From Glebionis coronaria (taxonomy: Eukaryota; Streptophyta; Magnoliopsida; Asterales; Asteraceae), in contig CM046878.1 of the NCBI GenBank assembly GCA_025667525.1, positions 393,456,974-393,520,973 on the forward strand: a stretch of DNA of 64,000 bases, given 5' to 3'. This document shows positions 1 through 12,285 of this stretch, one piece after another. The position numbers were made by a program, and so were the translations under genes. Position 1 is the first letter of the stretch. Each line of letters begins with the position of its first letter. Under the pieces are notes generated by a model. That model ran no database searches. It worked only from the letters and a program-made list of their open reading frames with translations, and was not told the DNA's origin.

Positions 1-480
1 CAAAAATTTTGAGTATACTTTTAGGATCAAGATGTGAAACACTCATCATGATCTTAGATGATAGATATTGATTCTCCCCGACAGATTATTTCTTGTATAC
101 TCCCGTCGGAGTTTCCATATTATCAGTTTCCTAGATAGGAAAAGATCCTGCAGCCTTAGTAAAACAATCGACAACGATCTGGATGGCATCATGTCTATTT
201 GAAGTAACAAATCCTCATTGTTCTTTCCTATTTCCATGGAGGAATTTAGGTTGAACTAGTAAGTCGGATGACTTTTAATATTCTACTTCTTTTGTTAAAG
301 CACAATATAAGGATTTAAAATTTCTTCGAGTTGAATGGAATACTTCACATTCCAAGTATTTAAAAATTCTAAATCTACGAAGAACATTGACGTACTTTTC
401 TAATATAGTAATACACGTAATTTCTCACTTAGAATTCTAACGTTTTATTAAGTCTACACTCGTCTTATATCGAATCTTTT
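1..480 (-). pseudogene. Decayed Ty3/Gypsy integrase (element H)
   Basis: Minus-strand translation across about 40-300 gives the stretch leading into a Gypsy integrase core: a K-V-E / S-D-L-L / P-K-F-L-H-G-N segment, then F-V-T-S and H-D-A-I-Q-I-V-V-D-C-F-T-K-A-A-G, which fits the family pattern around the first catalytic Asp. It is broken by stops and frame changes; no ORF here exceeds 63 aa. Sequence from 300 to 480 is probably the preceding zinc-binding part but is too eroded to read. It lies downstream (leftward) of the gag and LTR of the same minus-strand element, but far closer to gag than a full pol would allow, so an internal deletion is inferred. The 3' end lies beyond the left edge of the window. 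Confidence 0.6.
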
Positions 481-829
481 TAAGTCCATTTATAAATTCT
501 CACTAACATAAAGATGCGTCCAACTTTATGCAAGGGAGAAATTTTGGTGATTTAGATTTATTCATTTCACTGAAGAAGCGTCATAATTCAATCAAATAAA
601 CAGAATGTAAATCATTGACTTAGAAATTTCCGACATAACACGAATATAAACAAATATTCTACCTTTAAGTTTCCTTTTTTACGTTGGTGTGTGTAAGACG
701 TTTTGTATATAAAATCTAAGAATACGGTTTCCTAGAGACGAACGATGCTTAAATAGAAGTTGGTATTTTATTCCCTATAAAATACATAATAATTATACCA
801 AATATATGATTTATAAGGCCACTTGCCCT
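481..829. other. Unreadable decayed interior of element H
   Basis: AT-rich sequence with no recognisable domain on either strand. By position it should be the remains of H's pol, but only about 350 bases separate the integrase remnant from the gag remnant, so protease, RT and RNase H are mostly missing. Confidence 0.4.
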
Positions 830-2995
830 ATAAATCCTAGTCCAATGATCTACTATGTTGAAAATCCGATACCATATGGTGCAAATTTTTGTGTGATGCA
901 GGTGCATTTCTTACACAGAAGAAAATTTCTATCATATTCATCTTAGGTTGGATTTATAATCCTATGTTCTGGTTTACTAGACTCTACGGACGTTCATTCA
1001 CTGCCGAGTTTACGCTTAATATTTTTCTGATTTTTGCACAGGATTGTGCTTAATTACCTTGTTTATCAACTCTTTGGGTAAAAGTTAATGACTTTTTCCA
1101 AAATATTAGGATTTTGGAAGTGGTAATCTTTCTCCAAAATCTTTGATAAAATTACTAAACTTTCCTAACAAAATCTTCTGATGGGGTCTTCTTAATAGAA
1201 TTTCAGATGAAATTCCATGACACAATTCCATGATGAAATCTGCGGATGAAAGATTTTATCGTTCTATTGAATAGGATTTAACTCTACTAACTCATTAAAT
1301 TTCCCCGTATATGTCTCGAGGTTATTTCCTTTCATTGCTAGATAGTGGAATTCTCCTTTCTCCTTATCGATCATCTTTATAAAAGATAATTGAAATTTAA
1401 CCAAGTGATCTCACGAACTTATTTTATCTCAATGGGTTGAGTATAAAGAATTCATCAAGATAACTGATGAAGTGCTATCTTCTTATAGCGAGCTTCATTT
1501 TATAATTTCAAATATGATAGGAAACTGAATTGGCTTTTTTAATCCAACGGGTGATACTAATAGCATCTTTTCTTCCTTGGATATCAAAAACTAACTAGTC
1601 ATCGAGTCTTCTTCTGGATAATACTTCTTATTGACAGTTTGCACTTGCAGTATTGCAGCCACATTATCGTCAATTCTTCGTCAAATACTTTTAGGGTTTA
1701 GAATGAAGGGAAATAATAGAAATAATTCAGAATCCAAGGTACACTCATATAAGAAAACATTTGTCACATATGTATAGGGATAGATATAAATGCTTATCGA
1801 ACACAAGGTATATCTTTTGAGTTAATTTGGTAGGGTGTAGAGGAAACTTAATATGTTGATTATTATTCATATCTGAGGATAACAAATCCAACTATGAAAC
1901 ATAGTTCCAAAGTTTAGAACAGATTTATAAAGATATGACTCATGCATAATCGTAACATAATTTTTCCATGATATGCAACAACTTGTCTAATATAATAGCC
2001 AAGCATACCATATATATCTTCTTAAGTCTTTCTTCCAAATTGCGGTTTATATTCAACTGATAATTCATATTATCATCGAAGATAACGGAAATTCCAAAAA
2101 TATATACTTTATCAAGTATATGCTTTCTTCTTGAATTAACGCAATTTTTTTTATAATCATTCATGAGAAGCGAAAAAATAGGGGTTTCTTACTCCTCAAA
2201 ATTAAATATGAAACGACAAGATGAGAAACAAAACTTTTATTTATTAACAACTTGTCTTGTTTAAACTTACAGGACAAGCTTCTCTGTTAATATAAAAGTA
2301 AAGACATAAAGTTGAAAGTATTTACAAATTCTAGCCTAATGTCTTCATCTCTCCTTCTTGAGTTCTTTGATGGCATTAAAAAGACTTCGTATGTGGACTC
2401 GATGTCTAATTTGGATGTCCTCATTGACTAACTCAAGAGTAGAAATCTTCAGTCGAGCTTGAACAATCTCTTCATCTTGTATCATCTGTCTTCTCCACAA
2501 CTTGGCTTTAGCTTCTTCTAAATCTCCTTCCAACTTTTCAAAATCTCGTTGTATAATTCTCCGGACTTACCTAATCCCTTCAAATTTATCTTCAAGATCT
2601 TCAATACGCTCGGGAGGAACTTCTTTCATATAAGGTAGGATATCTTTAATTTGTTGTTCATATGTATTTTTGGGTAAGTTCTCTGATATAGGTGTTGGTA
2701 CATTAATAGGGTAAGGTGATGGAAAATTTTGGTGTTGAGGTGTAAAATCTACTTCTTCATTATATGCTCGTATAACTTGCATATAAGGGTCCTCATTAAA
2801 AGGTAAAACAGATTTTGGGATTTTCTGGTCTTTGGGTGAATTTTCTGAAGTATCGTAAGGGTTATTCATCGGGAGAGTGGAAATATACTTTGGGAAGTTA
2901 TCAGGAATACTTGCAAAACGCTCTTCTTGAGAATCCGATAAGATGATAATAGGAGGGAGACGGGGATACCTATTTCTAGAGACGTCAATAAATCC
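830..2995 (-). pseudogene. Decayed Gypsy gag (element H)
   Basis: Reading leftward: an N-terminal segment rich in Pro and acidic residues enters near 2995 (S-R-N-R-Y-P-R-L-P-P-I-I) and continues as a 100-aa open stretch at 2567-2869 (N-N-P-Y-D-T-S-E-N-S). Next is a 62-aa charged, probably coiled-coil stretch at 2345-2533. A retrotransposon-gag core piece lies near 1240-1390 (F-H-Y-L-A-M-K-G-N-N-L-E-T-Y-T-G-K-F-N-E-L). A Cys-x2-Cys knuckle remnant may lie near 890-960. The original start codon is lost, and stops and frame changes occur throughout. Its place between the PBS at 3191 and the integrase remnant supports a single element. Assignment rests on recognised sequence style, not on a database search. 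Confidence 0.6.
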
Positions 2996-3190
2996 TAAAA
3001 TATTACTTACACATAAACATGGTATCTAAACATGAAATCTCTTACGCATAATATCAAATAAACTTACACATAATCCTGGGGGATATCAGTACAGTTATTC
3101 TTGTAGCAGCACTGGCATAGGCATGGAGGACTTTCTTGAAATTATTTTAGAAGTAGTTATAGTCAAGATTTTATTTCTTGTTATCTATAA
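2996..3190 (-). other. 5' untranslated leader of element H
   Basis: About 200 bases between the PBS and the first readable gag codons on the minus strand. No ORF or repeat is seen. Confidence 0.4.
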
Positions 3191-3208
3191 CCATGGCTCT
3201 GAGTACCA
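3191..3208 (-). other. Primer binding site of element H
   Basis: On the minus strand this reads TGGTACTCAGAGCCATGG, three bases inside the LTR border. It is close to the usual plant initiator-Met tRNA PBS (TGGTATCAGAGC) with a small change after TGGTA. It fixes the minus-strand orientation of H. Confidence 0.7.
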
Positions 3209-3211
3209 ATC

Positions 3212-6200
3212 TGTAACACCCCCATTTTACCTTTACGCAGCGGAACATTGATCTGGGGTATTACTTCATAGAAGACAAGTCATAATGATAGAAAACAACT
3301 CAAAAGAGTGACAAAATCAATTTTCTTTATATATCATTGAAAAAACATAGTTTTACAATATGAGGTTCCCAAAATCTAGAATAATTTCAGTCTTGTGCCT
3401 CTTCATCCCATCCTTGTGCTGCTCCATGCTATCAGTAAGCAGTTATCTAAAATATATGCTTAAAGTAAACACAAAGGTTTAGTGAATTCATAGGTTTGTA
3501 ATAACAGTTTTGAATACAAGTATATCCTCTGGGCTACGTTGTTATACACCCACATAAAATAGTCATCATATTGCACTATGCTCATGTTATCAAAACTAAC
3601 GAGAATTCACCGAAGTGACTGCCATGGGATGGTCCCAGGTTAAGTAACCCACAGTTACAGGTTACCCATTAAGTTAAAGTAAATCATTTTCAATAAAACC
3701 ATTTTGTTAAAAAAAACACTTGTATTCTAGTTTTGCATATACCCCCTCACGGGTTTTAAAATCATTTAGGAAACATTAAAAAGCATTTAAAAGTGAGGCT
3801 ATGAACTCACCTTATGTCCATATAATCCGAGCTATGATCAGATATATTTCATTCATAGATAAACAACTTAATCATACAAACCACAACTTGGTCTCATAAA
3901 CAGTTTGATCTCACACAAACCTGGATTAATACATTGTGTATAGTATCAAGTCTTTAATATTTTGTTCAATCTTGTTAAGTGTTAGTTATATTTTATTTTA
4001 TTATTATTTGGTGGTAATGCTAGCACCATTGTTCGGGCCATCATACTTAGAAGCCATTCTATAAACTTTTGAGGAGCGAGGGTACTTTAAATCGTAAACC
4101 CAACCACTTAGTCAAAACGTAATATCGAGATGGAACATCTTTGTACAAAGTTCCCTACTAACATGATACTTTTATTACTTTCTCATATTCATGATTAATC
4201 TTCTTTAGTTTCAAAATTGGCAAAATTAGTCCTTTTGGTTACACTTTGGTATAATTACACTTTTAACCCCTTAAGTGTATAGTTTTAGTATTTGCATTTT
4301 AAACCTTCAATATTTAACCTTGGGGCCTCAAACTTTCCAAAATTTATTATTATGGCTTTAAATTTCATTAAATGACACTTTTGGCCCAAATGTTAAATAG
4401 TTTCAAAAATGACATTTTTAGTCCTTATACTTGTAAAAATCATATAACAGCCTCAAAAATGGACCAAATGATCTAGGATTTTAAAACAAAGTTTCAAAAC
4501 ATGTTTCTAATCATAATAACAACATTTTACCATAGCTTTTGAAATGGGTTTTTGCTTATTATTTCATGTAAATTACAAAACTAGGGTTTTAAGACATCTT
4601 TAACTTATAACTTCCATTTAAATTGATGAAATGACTTAGTTTCTTTAAGATTATCTTTATAACATAATTTTGGCATTATAAAAACTCTAATATTTCATTA
4701 TAATAAGATCAAAACATAGCTAACATAGAAATTACCTAGGATGCTCCAAAATGGCTCCTAATGGCTTCTTATGAGCACAACTTGCTATCAAAGCTTCAAT
4801 GGATAGATTATAGACATGTTTTATGGTCTTGGGACATGTACTAGAACGTATATAGAGGTGTAAATGGAGAATGCGTAGGAGGTTAAGAGAAAACGGGGTG
4901 CAAGTTCTTATGAATGCATTTCGCCTCTATTTATAGTGTTTCCAACACTTAGGCTCCAAAGAAAAAGAGTAAACGTGTAATCTCATGTATCTTGGTGACT
5001 AAGGGTTCCTACGGAAGGTCTATGCACGTTTTTAGGAGCTATATTCATGTCAATCTTGGTTTTGTTGCTAAAAACACCTCACGACAACATATAGATAGGA
5101 TCAATGATGTGTAGCAAACAAGTAGCTTACCCACCTACTTAAACACATCCTAAAATATCCTAGGATACTTAAAATATCTGATTTCAAACTTGGAATGGGA
5201 GGGAAAGAGTTTAAAATGAGTTTTGGAGGGAAAATACAAAACTGAGTTTTAAAACTATGGCTTGTAACTTATGGTTTGTGTTTTTGGTGATTAAGGCTTT
5301 AGGAATGTGATTAGTGATGGATTAGGGTTTATTTAGGGTATTTACATTGTAATTAAAAGTTTGGGTCTTTGGTTTGAAGTTTAACAAAGGTTTGATGTGA
5401 AAATGGAAAGTATACTTTTGTAGATTAGGGTTTTCTAATGATCTAGGGTTTAATCTTAGTAAATGTGATTATCATTCAACTAGCTACTGGTGTAAACTCA
5501 ATTTATACATCCTACATTGTCCTCAATGTTTTCTTGAAGTCCCTACATTGGTTTTATTAAGTTACTCTAGGTAAACATGTCTAAAAGGTGAAAATATCTA
5601 TTTTGACCTAATTTACAAGCCATGCATTAAAATCTTGTACCTTGTGCATTAAGTTACTTTTACGTTGTCTTAACATAATCTTATAACCTTAATGAATTCC
5701 TATAAATATTTATAGACTTGTCCAAAAAGAACTAGGTGATGATTCCATGTAGTTTTCGTAATATAAGGGGTTTTAGGTCATTAATCCTAATGATTTTCTA
5801 CTTTGGGTAATTAGGGTTTATGCCTTTATAAACACTTATTATAGGGATTATATAGTATGTTTATTACTTCTATGGTTTCTACATTTTTAGTTTAAGGGTT
5901 TGTATAGGTTGATCATATTCTAGGATAATTATGGGAGCTTAAGATCCTATGTTTTGATAACTTGTACCTTATGCTTTACCAAATTGTAACTTAACTTAAA
6001 ATAAATGTATATTATTAATATGATGTATAGTTGAGTTTTATAATTTATGACAAAATATTAGACTCTAATTCAATGTGAAATAGATTTTATATGCTAATCT
6101 TGGTTACTAGTTCTTAACTTGTAATTAGCTTTGGATTAGTAAATATTAGTATTTTGTGATCAATTAACTTTCCTTTATGTGATAGATTGTAATTAGTATA

Positions 6201-6715
6201 TTTTTTTGATACTTTTGCATTGATATTAGGTAGTCATATTGCTTGAAACATTGTTTATCAAGGGTTTCTAGGTGGTGATCTAGACTATTATGTATAATTA
6301 CTTATACTTAGCTTTGTATGGTTTGTTCTTGTCATTATTAGGTATTATTATATCTTCAGAGTATAGTTTACAACTTGTTTATAATCCTTAATGATGTAAT
6401 CTCCATTCATAGTTTACCATTCTTGAGTTTACAACTCATTTATAGGGATTCTAGGGTTTCTAAGGGAATTTAGGGCATCATAGTTACATTTGAGATGTTC
6501 TTATTAATATTGAACTTATTAGATCACTTTTAGATATTAGACTTGATATATACATTGTATTGACAACATATAGGAATATGTTGTAATGGCAGTTCACGTT
6601 GTGAAAAGCAATTCATCTTACCAAGTAAGGTACAAAAAGCAAAATTTCTAGCCAAAATTTCATATTGAGACAGTTATAGCTTATAACATATATGTGAAAT
6701 TTGAGGATTGTCACA
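3212..6715 (-). repeat. 5' LTR of Gypsy element H, about 3.5 kb
   Basis: Starts (plus strand) TGTAACACCCCC directly beside the PBS and ends ...GGATTGTCACA, so on the minus strand it runs TGTGACAATCC...GGTGTTACA with TG/CA ends. The right border is placed where recognisable Copia gag of element G resumes at 6716. Such long LTRs with a TGTGACAA start are typical of Tekay/Del-like chromoviruses. The interior is AT-rich and has no ORF. The partner LTR is outside the window, so the length is inferred from one copy and the TSD cannot be checked. Confidence 0.6.
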
Positions 6716-7038
6716 ATATCCTTGAGTTCATCAAGCATACGCTTAGGCAAAAATAACTCATACTTCTTTTGAAGCTGAGGGGACATTTTCCCTAGCATTA
6801 AGCAAGCCACATCCGAGTGCTTCTTAATAGTAGCAGAATGTTCAAGCCTTTCGGCATCAAAAGCTCTTTCAGCAAGATCCTCCAGATAGGGAGTGGTAAA
6901 GATTTCAATAGTACCCACTACTCTCAGAACAATTATTAGGGAGCGATATCAATCATTGAAGTTTGGGCCAGTAAGTTCAGGACAATCAAAGAAAGTTTTG
7001 AATGCAGAACTTATTGTGTTATTGTCGGGTTGAGCCAT
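6716..7038 (-). pseudogene. Copia gag N-terminal fragment (element G)
   Basis: Minus-strand reading starts at the ATG at 7038 (M-A-Q-P-D-N-N) and passes an in-frame stop (N-D-stop-Y-R-S). It then runs through E-H-S-A-T-I-K-K-H-S-D-V-A-C-L-M-L-G-K-M-S-P-Q-L-Q-K-K-Y-E-L, a pattern of the Copia gag (UBN2-type) alpha-helical domain. Recognisable gag stops at 6716, exactly where the terminal CA of the H LTR begins, so H appears to have inserted into G's gag. Everything downstream in G is missing from the window. No zinc knuckle survives. Confidence 0.6.
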
Positions 7039-9000
7039 TTATACAGAAATAAGTTCAAATATTAGTATTTTCGATAGTAAAATACTTTCAAAAAAATAAA
7101 ATTACCCCGGGAAATAAACCATAGTATTTTCCTTGAAGCTAGAATCTATATTGACATAGATCCATCACATCAGTTGATCTGCTAGCAATGGATATATTCA
7201 ACATAGTGACTTGTCAAACAATTCAATTGACAAAAATTTTGCAATTTCTAGATATTTAAGGGATTTACATAGCCAAAAGAACGTTTTGCATTGTAAATAT
7301 ATTTCAACTAGGGGTGGAAACGAGCCGAGCTGCTCGTGAAAAGCTCGGGATCGGATCGGTAAAAAACTCGAACGAGCCGAGCCTAAACGAGCTCGAGCCC
7401 GAGCTCGAGCTTAATTTCAAGCTCGTTTATTAAACGAGCTCGAGCCCGAGCTTTACGTACAAAGCTCGTTTAGGCTCGCGAGCCTAAACGAGCCTAATGT
7501 TTTATATACGAGCTTCTTAACGAGCTTATTAGCGAGCTTAATTTATATATATTACTAGCCGAGTTCGAGCCACTTTTATTTTTACATTGAAAATTCGTAT
7601 AAACGAGCCGAGCTCGAGCCGAGCCCGAGCTTATCTACAATATCACGAGCCGAGCTCGAGCTTAAAGATTAAGGCTCGAAACGAGCCGAGCTCGAGCTTT
7701 GTAAAACTTAAACGAGCCGAGCTCGAGCTCGGCTCGGCTCGTTTCCACCCCTACCCCTAGTTTCAACCCTTCTGAATGCCTTAAGTTTCCAGATCTCATT
7801 GAGTAACTTAATTAAGTCGTCTAATCTAAAGAACATAAAACTATCACACGGATTCTCATTCAATGAAAGTTTTATTTCCATCACAACATCGTCCAAAATC
7901 TCATATGATGACATAGTGGTTTCAAGTGTTCGTCAATTAGATAGCATTCGACTTAAAATTTAAAGGTACAAATTTTGATGTCAAAATCAATGTATGGAGA
8001 AGCATGCATACAACTCCATAGCATAAGTTTAATAAAACATTTAGTAAACTTCTCCATGAGACTAAATTTCTACATATATTTTGTTGAGGTATAGGTTAAA
8101 CCAATTAAAGTATTACTCACAACTATTCACAACGTACGTCTCCTAGAACTCGGCTAGAGCACAAAGCAATAACCTTATTCATTGTGTTTCGGATGTGAAT
8201 TTGTAGTAAATCAACCTTAAGGTATGATGCAAATAATAATCGTACGTAATTCCAATTTGACGCACAGGCGAGCCAGGAATTTGGTCAGCGACTAATGGCG
8301 TAACACCTCATTCCTTAACCGGGTACATGACCAGCGGTGCGTTATACCCACTTTATAGTTTGTCAAAATGAGTATGCCGTTAATTATTATTGCAAATACC
8401 AATCAACACAATATTATGTAATTTAGATCTCAAAACAAATCTTAATTTTAATATGATTTAGTCCATATTTAAATTTTTCTTAAAAAAAACCCTTGTTTAC
8501 AACGATTCATACAACTTAATATAAACAAGTAAAAAACACTAAATCATAAACACATAATAACAATTTATATGTGCGATAAATAAATCAAATAGCCATTTAT
8601 TCAATAATCTACAAATCTAGGTTTTTATATTCATATAAAAGTCTTCCCTAATTCTAGATTTATTGAATCAAATAACACAAATAACAATTTAATTAATCCA
8701 TGAAAACATGCACGTTCATCATGGATCCACCCAAAATCTCTTAACAATTAAATCTCTACGCATCGTAACCATTAATCTACATGACATAACAATTAATCAT
8801 GCAATTTAATCTAAAATTATACCACATGTAATTTAGGGTTTCAAAACAATTCCAATTTTTTTCTTAATATAATTCGGCCAAAACCCTAATTTTTAAAAAC
8901 AAAACCCTAATTTTTTAAAAACCTAAAAACATGTAGTTTTAACTCAAAACAATTATTAGTTAAAAAACTTTAGATTTTCGATAATTATAACATGTTAACC
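7039..9000 (-). other. Leader region of element G (contains a MITE)
   Basis: Nearly 2 kb of AT-rich sequence between G's PBS and its gag start. A minus-strand open stretch at 7770-7914 (M-S-S-Y-E-I-L-D-D-V-V) matches nothing I recognise. Near 8850-8930 the minus strand carries several AATTAGGGTTTTG-type telobox units. The MITE at 7309-7760 splits the region. Confidence 0.4.
7302..7767. mobile_element. MITE with terminal inverted repeats and CGAGC-rich interior
   Basis: The element proper is 7309-7760. Its left end TAGGGGTGGAAACGAGCC is matched in inverted orientation by the right end GGCTCGTTTCCACCCCTA..., with an extra ACCCCTAG on the right. TTTCAAC flanks both sides (7302-7308 and 7761-7767), a 7-bp direct repeat; an 8-bp duplication with one mismatch would suit hAT-type MITEs. 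The interior is a degenerate GC-rich repetition of ACGAGC, CGAGCTCG and GAGCCCGAGC units, many self-complementary, in strong contrast to the AT-rich flanks. No transposase is encoded. Confidence 0.75.
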
Positions 9001-9015
9001 TGGCTCTCGATGCCA
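9001..9015 (-). other. Primer binding site of element G
   Basis: The minus strand reads TGGCATCGAGAGCCA one base inside the LTR start, a variant of the initiator-Met tRNA PBS. It orients G leftward. Confidence 0.65.
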
Positions 9016-9016
9016 C

Positions 9017-9818
9017 TGAAGGATTATAAACATCATAACAATTACATAAAACCCTAAACGAGATCAAAGCACACATAGCGGAAGCGATTTAACAAGATCA
9101 TAATAATAAAAAAATTATAATTAATCGAATTAGGGTTACATACCTTTATCCTAGCGAAGATCCACAAGATCACCAACGAATCACCAATTAGGGTTTATAA
9201 CAAACACCACCAAGATATAGTATAAAGTAAGACTATATTATGATCTTGTACACACGTAATACAACGAGCTAACCGTGATTCTAGCACGTGTAATACGAGC
9301 TTCTACGCTTGTATAAAATCTACCCAACAACCCTAGAGAGGGGATAAGACTAGATTATAAGTAAATTGATCAAACAAAAAAACCAACCAAAACCCCTTGT
9401 GGGTTTTCCTACTGCGATCACAAAAGAGAGATAGAGGGAAGAGATTTTTGCGTATTGAATTATGAGGAGAAAATTTGTTTATATAGGCCTAGACATGTAT
9501 CAAAAAACAAATAAAAGGAAAGTTTTTCCCCCTTCCTTTTTCCTCCATAACCGACCGACCAAACACCCCTGTAGGGTGTTCCAGAATCTTCCAAACTTTT
9601 TTCTTTTTATTTACTTACTATATATTTATTTAACGCTCGTTAATACTTAACTCTTAATTATTTAACGATCGTTAAAGTTACATCTCGATTTAATTTAATA
9701 AATACATAAATATATATTTATTAAATAAATTAATAAATAAAATAAATATATTTATTAATTAAATTAACTTTTTACGTATTGAGTGCAATCCCGTAATATC
9801 GAGTTCGATCCTATCACA
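9017..9818 (-). repeat. 5' LTR of Copia element G, about 800 bp
   Basis: Plus-strand limits are TGAAGGATTATAAAC and ...GATCCTATCACA, i.e. TG/CA ends, with the PBS on the left. The outer limit is inferred from where Gypsy gag sequence of J resumes (9819). It has telobox-like GGGTTA/GGGTTT units near 9130-9200 and an AT-rich outer part. The one plus-strand ORF here (9462-9650) looks fortuitous. Only one LTR copy is in the window. Confidence 0.55.
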
Positions 9819-10935
9819 CGACTATTAAATATAAGTCCATAAACTTTCATCTTCCTCATACTCGGGTTCAACATCATAGATTGCGTCTTCCTCGTAATCA
9901 TCATAAGCCGCATCATCATCATCCTCAGGTTCAATAAATAATTGCCTCTTCCCAGTCTTCTTACACTCCGATTGTCGGTGACCAGGTTCACTACAGTTAA
10001 AGCACTTCAACCCGCTACTGCCGGTCGATCTAGGAACTGGTCCATTATTGCCACCAACTGCCTTAGCCTGAGTGGGAGTAAAACGAGATGTCGCGTTACC
10101 CGAACAAGAAGCACCTGTTAATGCATGAGAAGGCGAATTTCTTACTCGTCGGTTTTGCTTCTCAAAAGTTAATGCGCGCTGATATGCCTCAGAAGGTGTC
10201 AATGGATCAAACATATTAACATAAACCATGATTTGGACTCTTAACCCACCAATGTATCAAGAGACAAGCTAATCTTCTGTCTCTTGAATTTCATTCCTTG
10301 TAATTAGTTGGTAAAAATCGATTGTATAATCTTCAACAGACTTAGCCCCCTGTTTCAGATTTTATAACCGTTGGTACATCATTCGCTGATAGTTATGAGG
10401 AATAAAATTATCCCTCGTGACCTTCTTCATCTTCTGCCAACTCGTGATCTTTGACTTCCCAACTCTATCCCTCGTCAGCTTCAATTGTTGCCACCACGCG
10501 GATGCCATACGACGTAGCTTGGTAGCGGTCAACGAAACACTTTTTTTTCTGGAACTTCTTTGAATTCAAATACTTCTTCAACAGCAACAAGCCAATCAAT
10601 GAACTCATCATGCTTCAAAGTGTCCCCATTAAACTCAGGAATATTAACCCTTATTCTAGTCTCCCAACGCCTATCATTATTCCCCCTTCCATCTCTCATT
10701 CATCGCCCTAGTGATTGTTCATCAACAGACGAACCATCACCAAACGAGTTTTCTTCCAGATATGCATCTTCATCCTCATGACAGCGATTACGAGGCCTAC
10801 TGTTGTTCCTCAAATTGTTCACCTGGTCAGTCAATTGATCAACAAATTTCTCGAGTCGCTCCTCTATTATGTCCATCATACGGTGCTCAAATTCTCATTC
10901 ACTTCCTGAATAGGCCTAGTTCTCCTTGGAGGCAT
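9819..10935 (-). pseudogene. Decayed Gypsy gag with CCHC knuckle (element J)
   Basis: The minus-strand start is M-P-P-R-R-T-R-P-I at 10935, followed by several frame changes and stops. Recognisable pieces in order are an acidic region near 10700-10780, I-P-E-F-N-G-D-T-L near 10630 (partly in another frame), and a 134-aa open stretch at 9825-10229. That stretch contains M-F-D-P-L-T-P-S-E-A-Y-Q-R-A-L, the knuckle C-F-N-C-S-E-P-G-H-R-Q-S-E-C (Cx2Cx4Hx4C) near 9970-10010, and an Asp/Glu-rich tail. This order fits a chromovirus-like Gypsy gag. The G LTR interrupts it at 9819, so pol is absent. Confidence 0.7.
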
Positions 10936-10950
10936 CTTCATCATGAACTT

Positions 10951-10965
10951 TGGCTCTTGATACCA
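10951..10965 (-). other. Primer binding site of element J
   Basis: The minus strand reads TGGTATCAAGAGCCA two bases inside the LTR border, an initiator-Met-type PBS with one extra A. Confidence 0.7.
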
Positions 10966-10967
10966 AC

Positions 10968-11483
10968 TGATGTAGACTAAAAAACAAAGATAATAATTGG
11001 ATCTGTTAATTCAAAAGAATGCTAGAAACAATTCTACTAATAATCGTTGATTCTGAAGAATACACAAAATTCGGGTAAAACACGGCAACACAACGGCCAA
11101 TGGTTTAACTTTTATTAAACTGAAAACTGTCTTGCTAGGGTTACAGCAGATCATTAGATAATGACAGCAAACAAAGAAAAATCCTAAAAATCTAACGGGC
11201 TGGACTGTGGCCCAAAGACGAAGTCCAACAAAAACTAAAAATAACACGGAAATGCAAATAAATTATAGTAAAACGGCTTTTTGGGACTTGAAAAATCCTT
11301 AAACCGCCTAAAGATGGTTACCACATCGTTCCTCTCGCTTTTCCGGTCGTTTTGACAGGTCATGGGCTGAAAACGGACTTACGATGCTCAAGTTATGGCT
11401 GTTTTAAGAAAGCCCGCTTCTTCACACGATCTTGGGCTTCCAGAAACAAGTCAGCCCGTTCTTCAATACTTGAGCCTCCATCA
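10968..11483 (-). repeat. 5' LTR of Gypsy element J, about 516 bp
   Basis: Plus-strand ends are TGATGTAGAC and ...GCCTCCATCA. The left side carries the PBS. The right side resumes Copia integrase coding sequence a few bases later (11489), so J probably inserted into Copia element K; the presumed 5-bp target duplication would be TAACC (11484-11488). The partner LTR is not identified. Confidence 0.6.
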
Positions 11484-11488
11484 TAACC

Positions 11489-12285
11489 CTTCCATTTGAG
11501 TGATCACAAGTCTACTCATCTTGGTGAATTGTTCATCTTGACTTGTGGTTTCCCATAGAATCTCCAGCAGAGAAGGATACAAGTACTTTCTTACCATGGT
11601 TGATGCTTATTCCACGGCAGTGTGGACTTATCTGTTGAAAACAAATGATGAAGTTTTTGACATATTTGTTGGCTACATTAAACTTGTCAAAATCAATTTA
11701 ATAAAACATCAAAATTGTCAAATCTGACAATGGTACTGAATTTGTTAACAAGAAAATGATTTCTCTCTTTGTTGGCCTTAGAATCATTCATCAAACTTCC
11801 TGCACTCATACCCCTCAGCAAAATGGCATTGCTAGAAAGAAACATAGGCACTTGCTAAATGTAGAAAGGAGCCTTATGTTTCAGGGAGATTCCTCTTACC
11901 TTCTGGCCTGGTTGTGTTCTAATTCATGTCTACTTGATTAACAGGCTTCCCTCATCAGTCCTAAAAGGTAAATCACCATATGAACTGGTGTATAACAAAA
12001 AACATAATCTCTCTAATCTTAGACGTTTTAGGTGTCTTTGTTTTTCTACTATCTTAAACAACAGTGACAAACTCACATATACGTCTGAAAAATATGTTTT
12101 AATCGGTTACTCTTCTGGTAAAAAGGCATATAACTTACTAAGTTTGGATACAATATGTGTTTTCTTTTCTAGAGATGTGAGGTTTTATGAAACTGTGTTT
12201 CCTTTTAAAATAAAGAACAATAAAGAAGATGATTTAGCAGATGTTGAAACAAGTCATGAAACTCAGCATTCAGTTCTTCAAGGAA
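11489..12285 (+). pseudogene. Copia integrase fragment (element K)
   Basis: Plus-strand pieces in three frames read as one Copia integrase: H-L-S-D-H-K-S-T-H-L-G-E-L near 11495, Y-K-Y-F-L-T-M-V-D-A-Y-S-T-A-V-W-T-Y-L near 11580, T-P-Q-Q-N-G-I-A-R-K-K-H-R-H near 11805-11850, then I-N-R-L-P-S-S-V-L-K-G-K-S-P-Y-E-L-V-Y-N at 11934 onward with the C-terminal G-K-K-A-Y-N / S-R-D-V-R-F-Y-E part. At least two frameshifts split it, and the Glu normally following G-I-A is replaced by Arg. Left and right parts of K are lost to J and to the junction near 12285. Confidence 0.75.
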
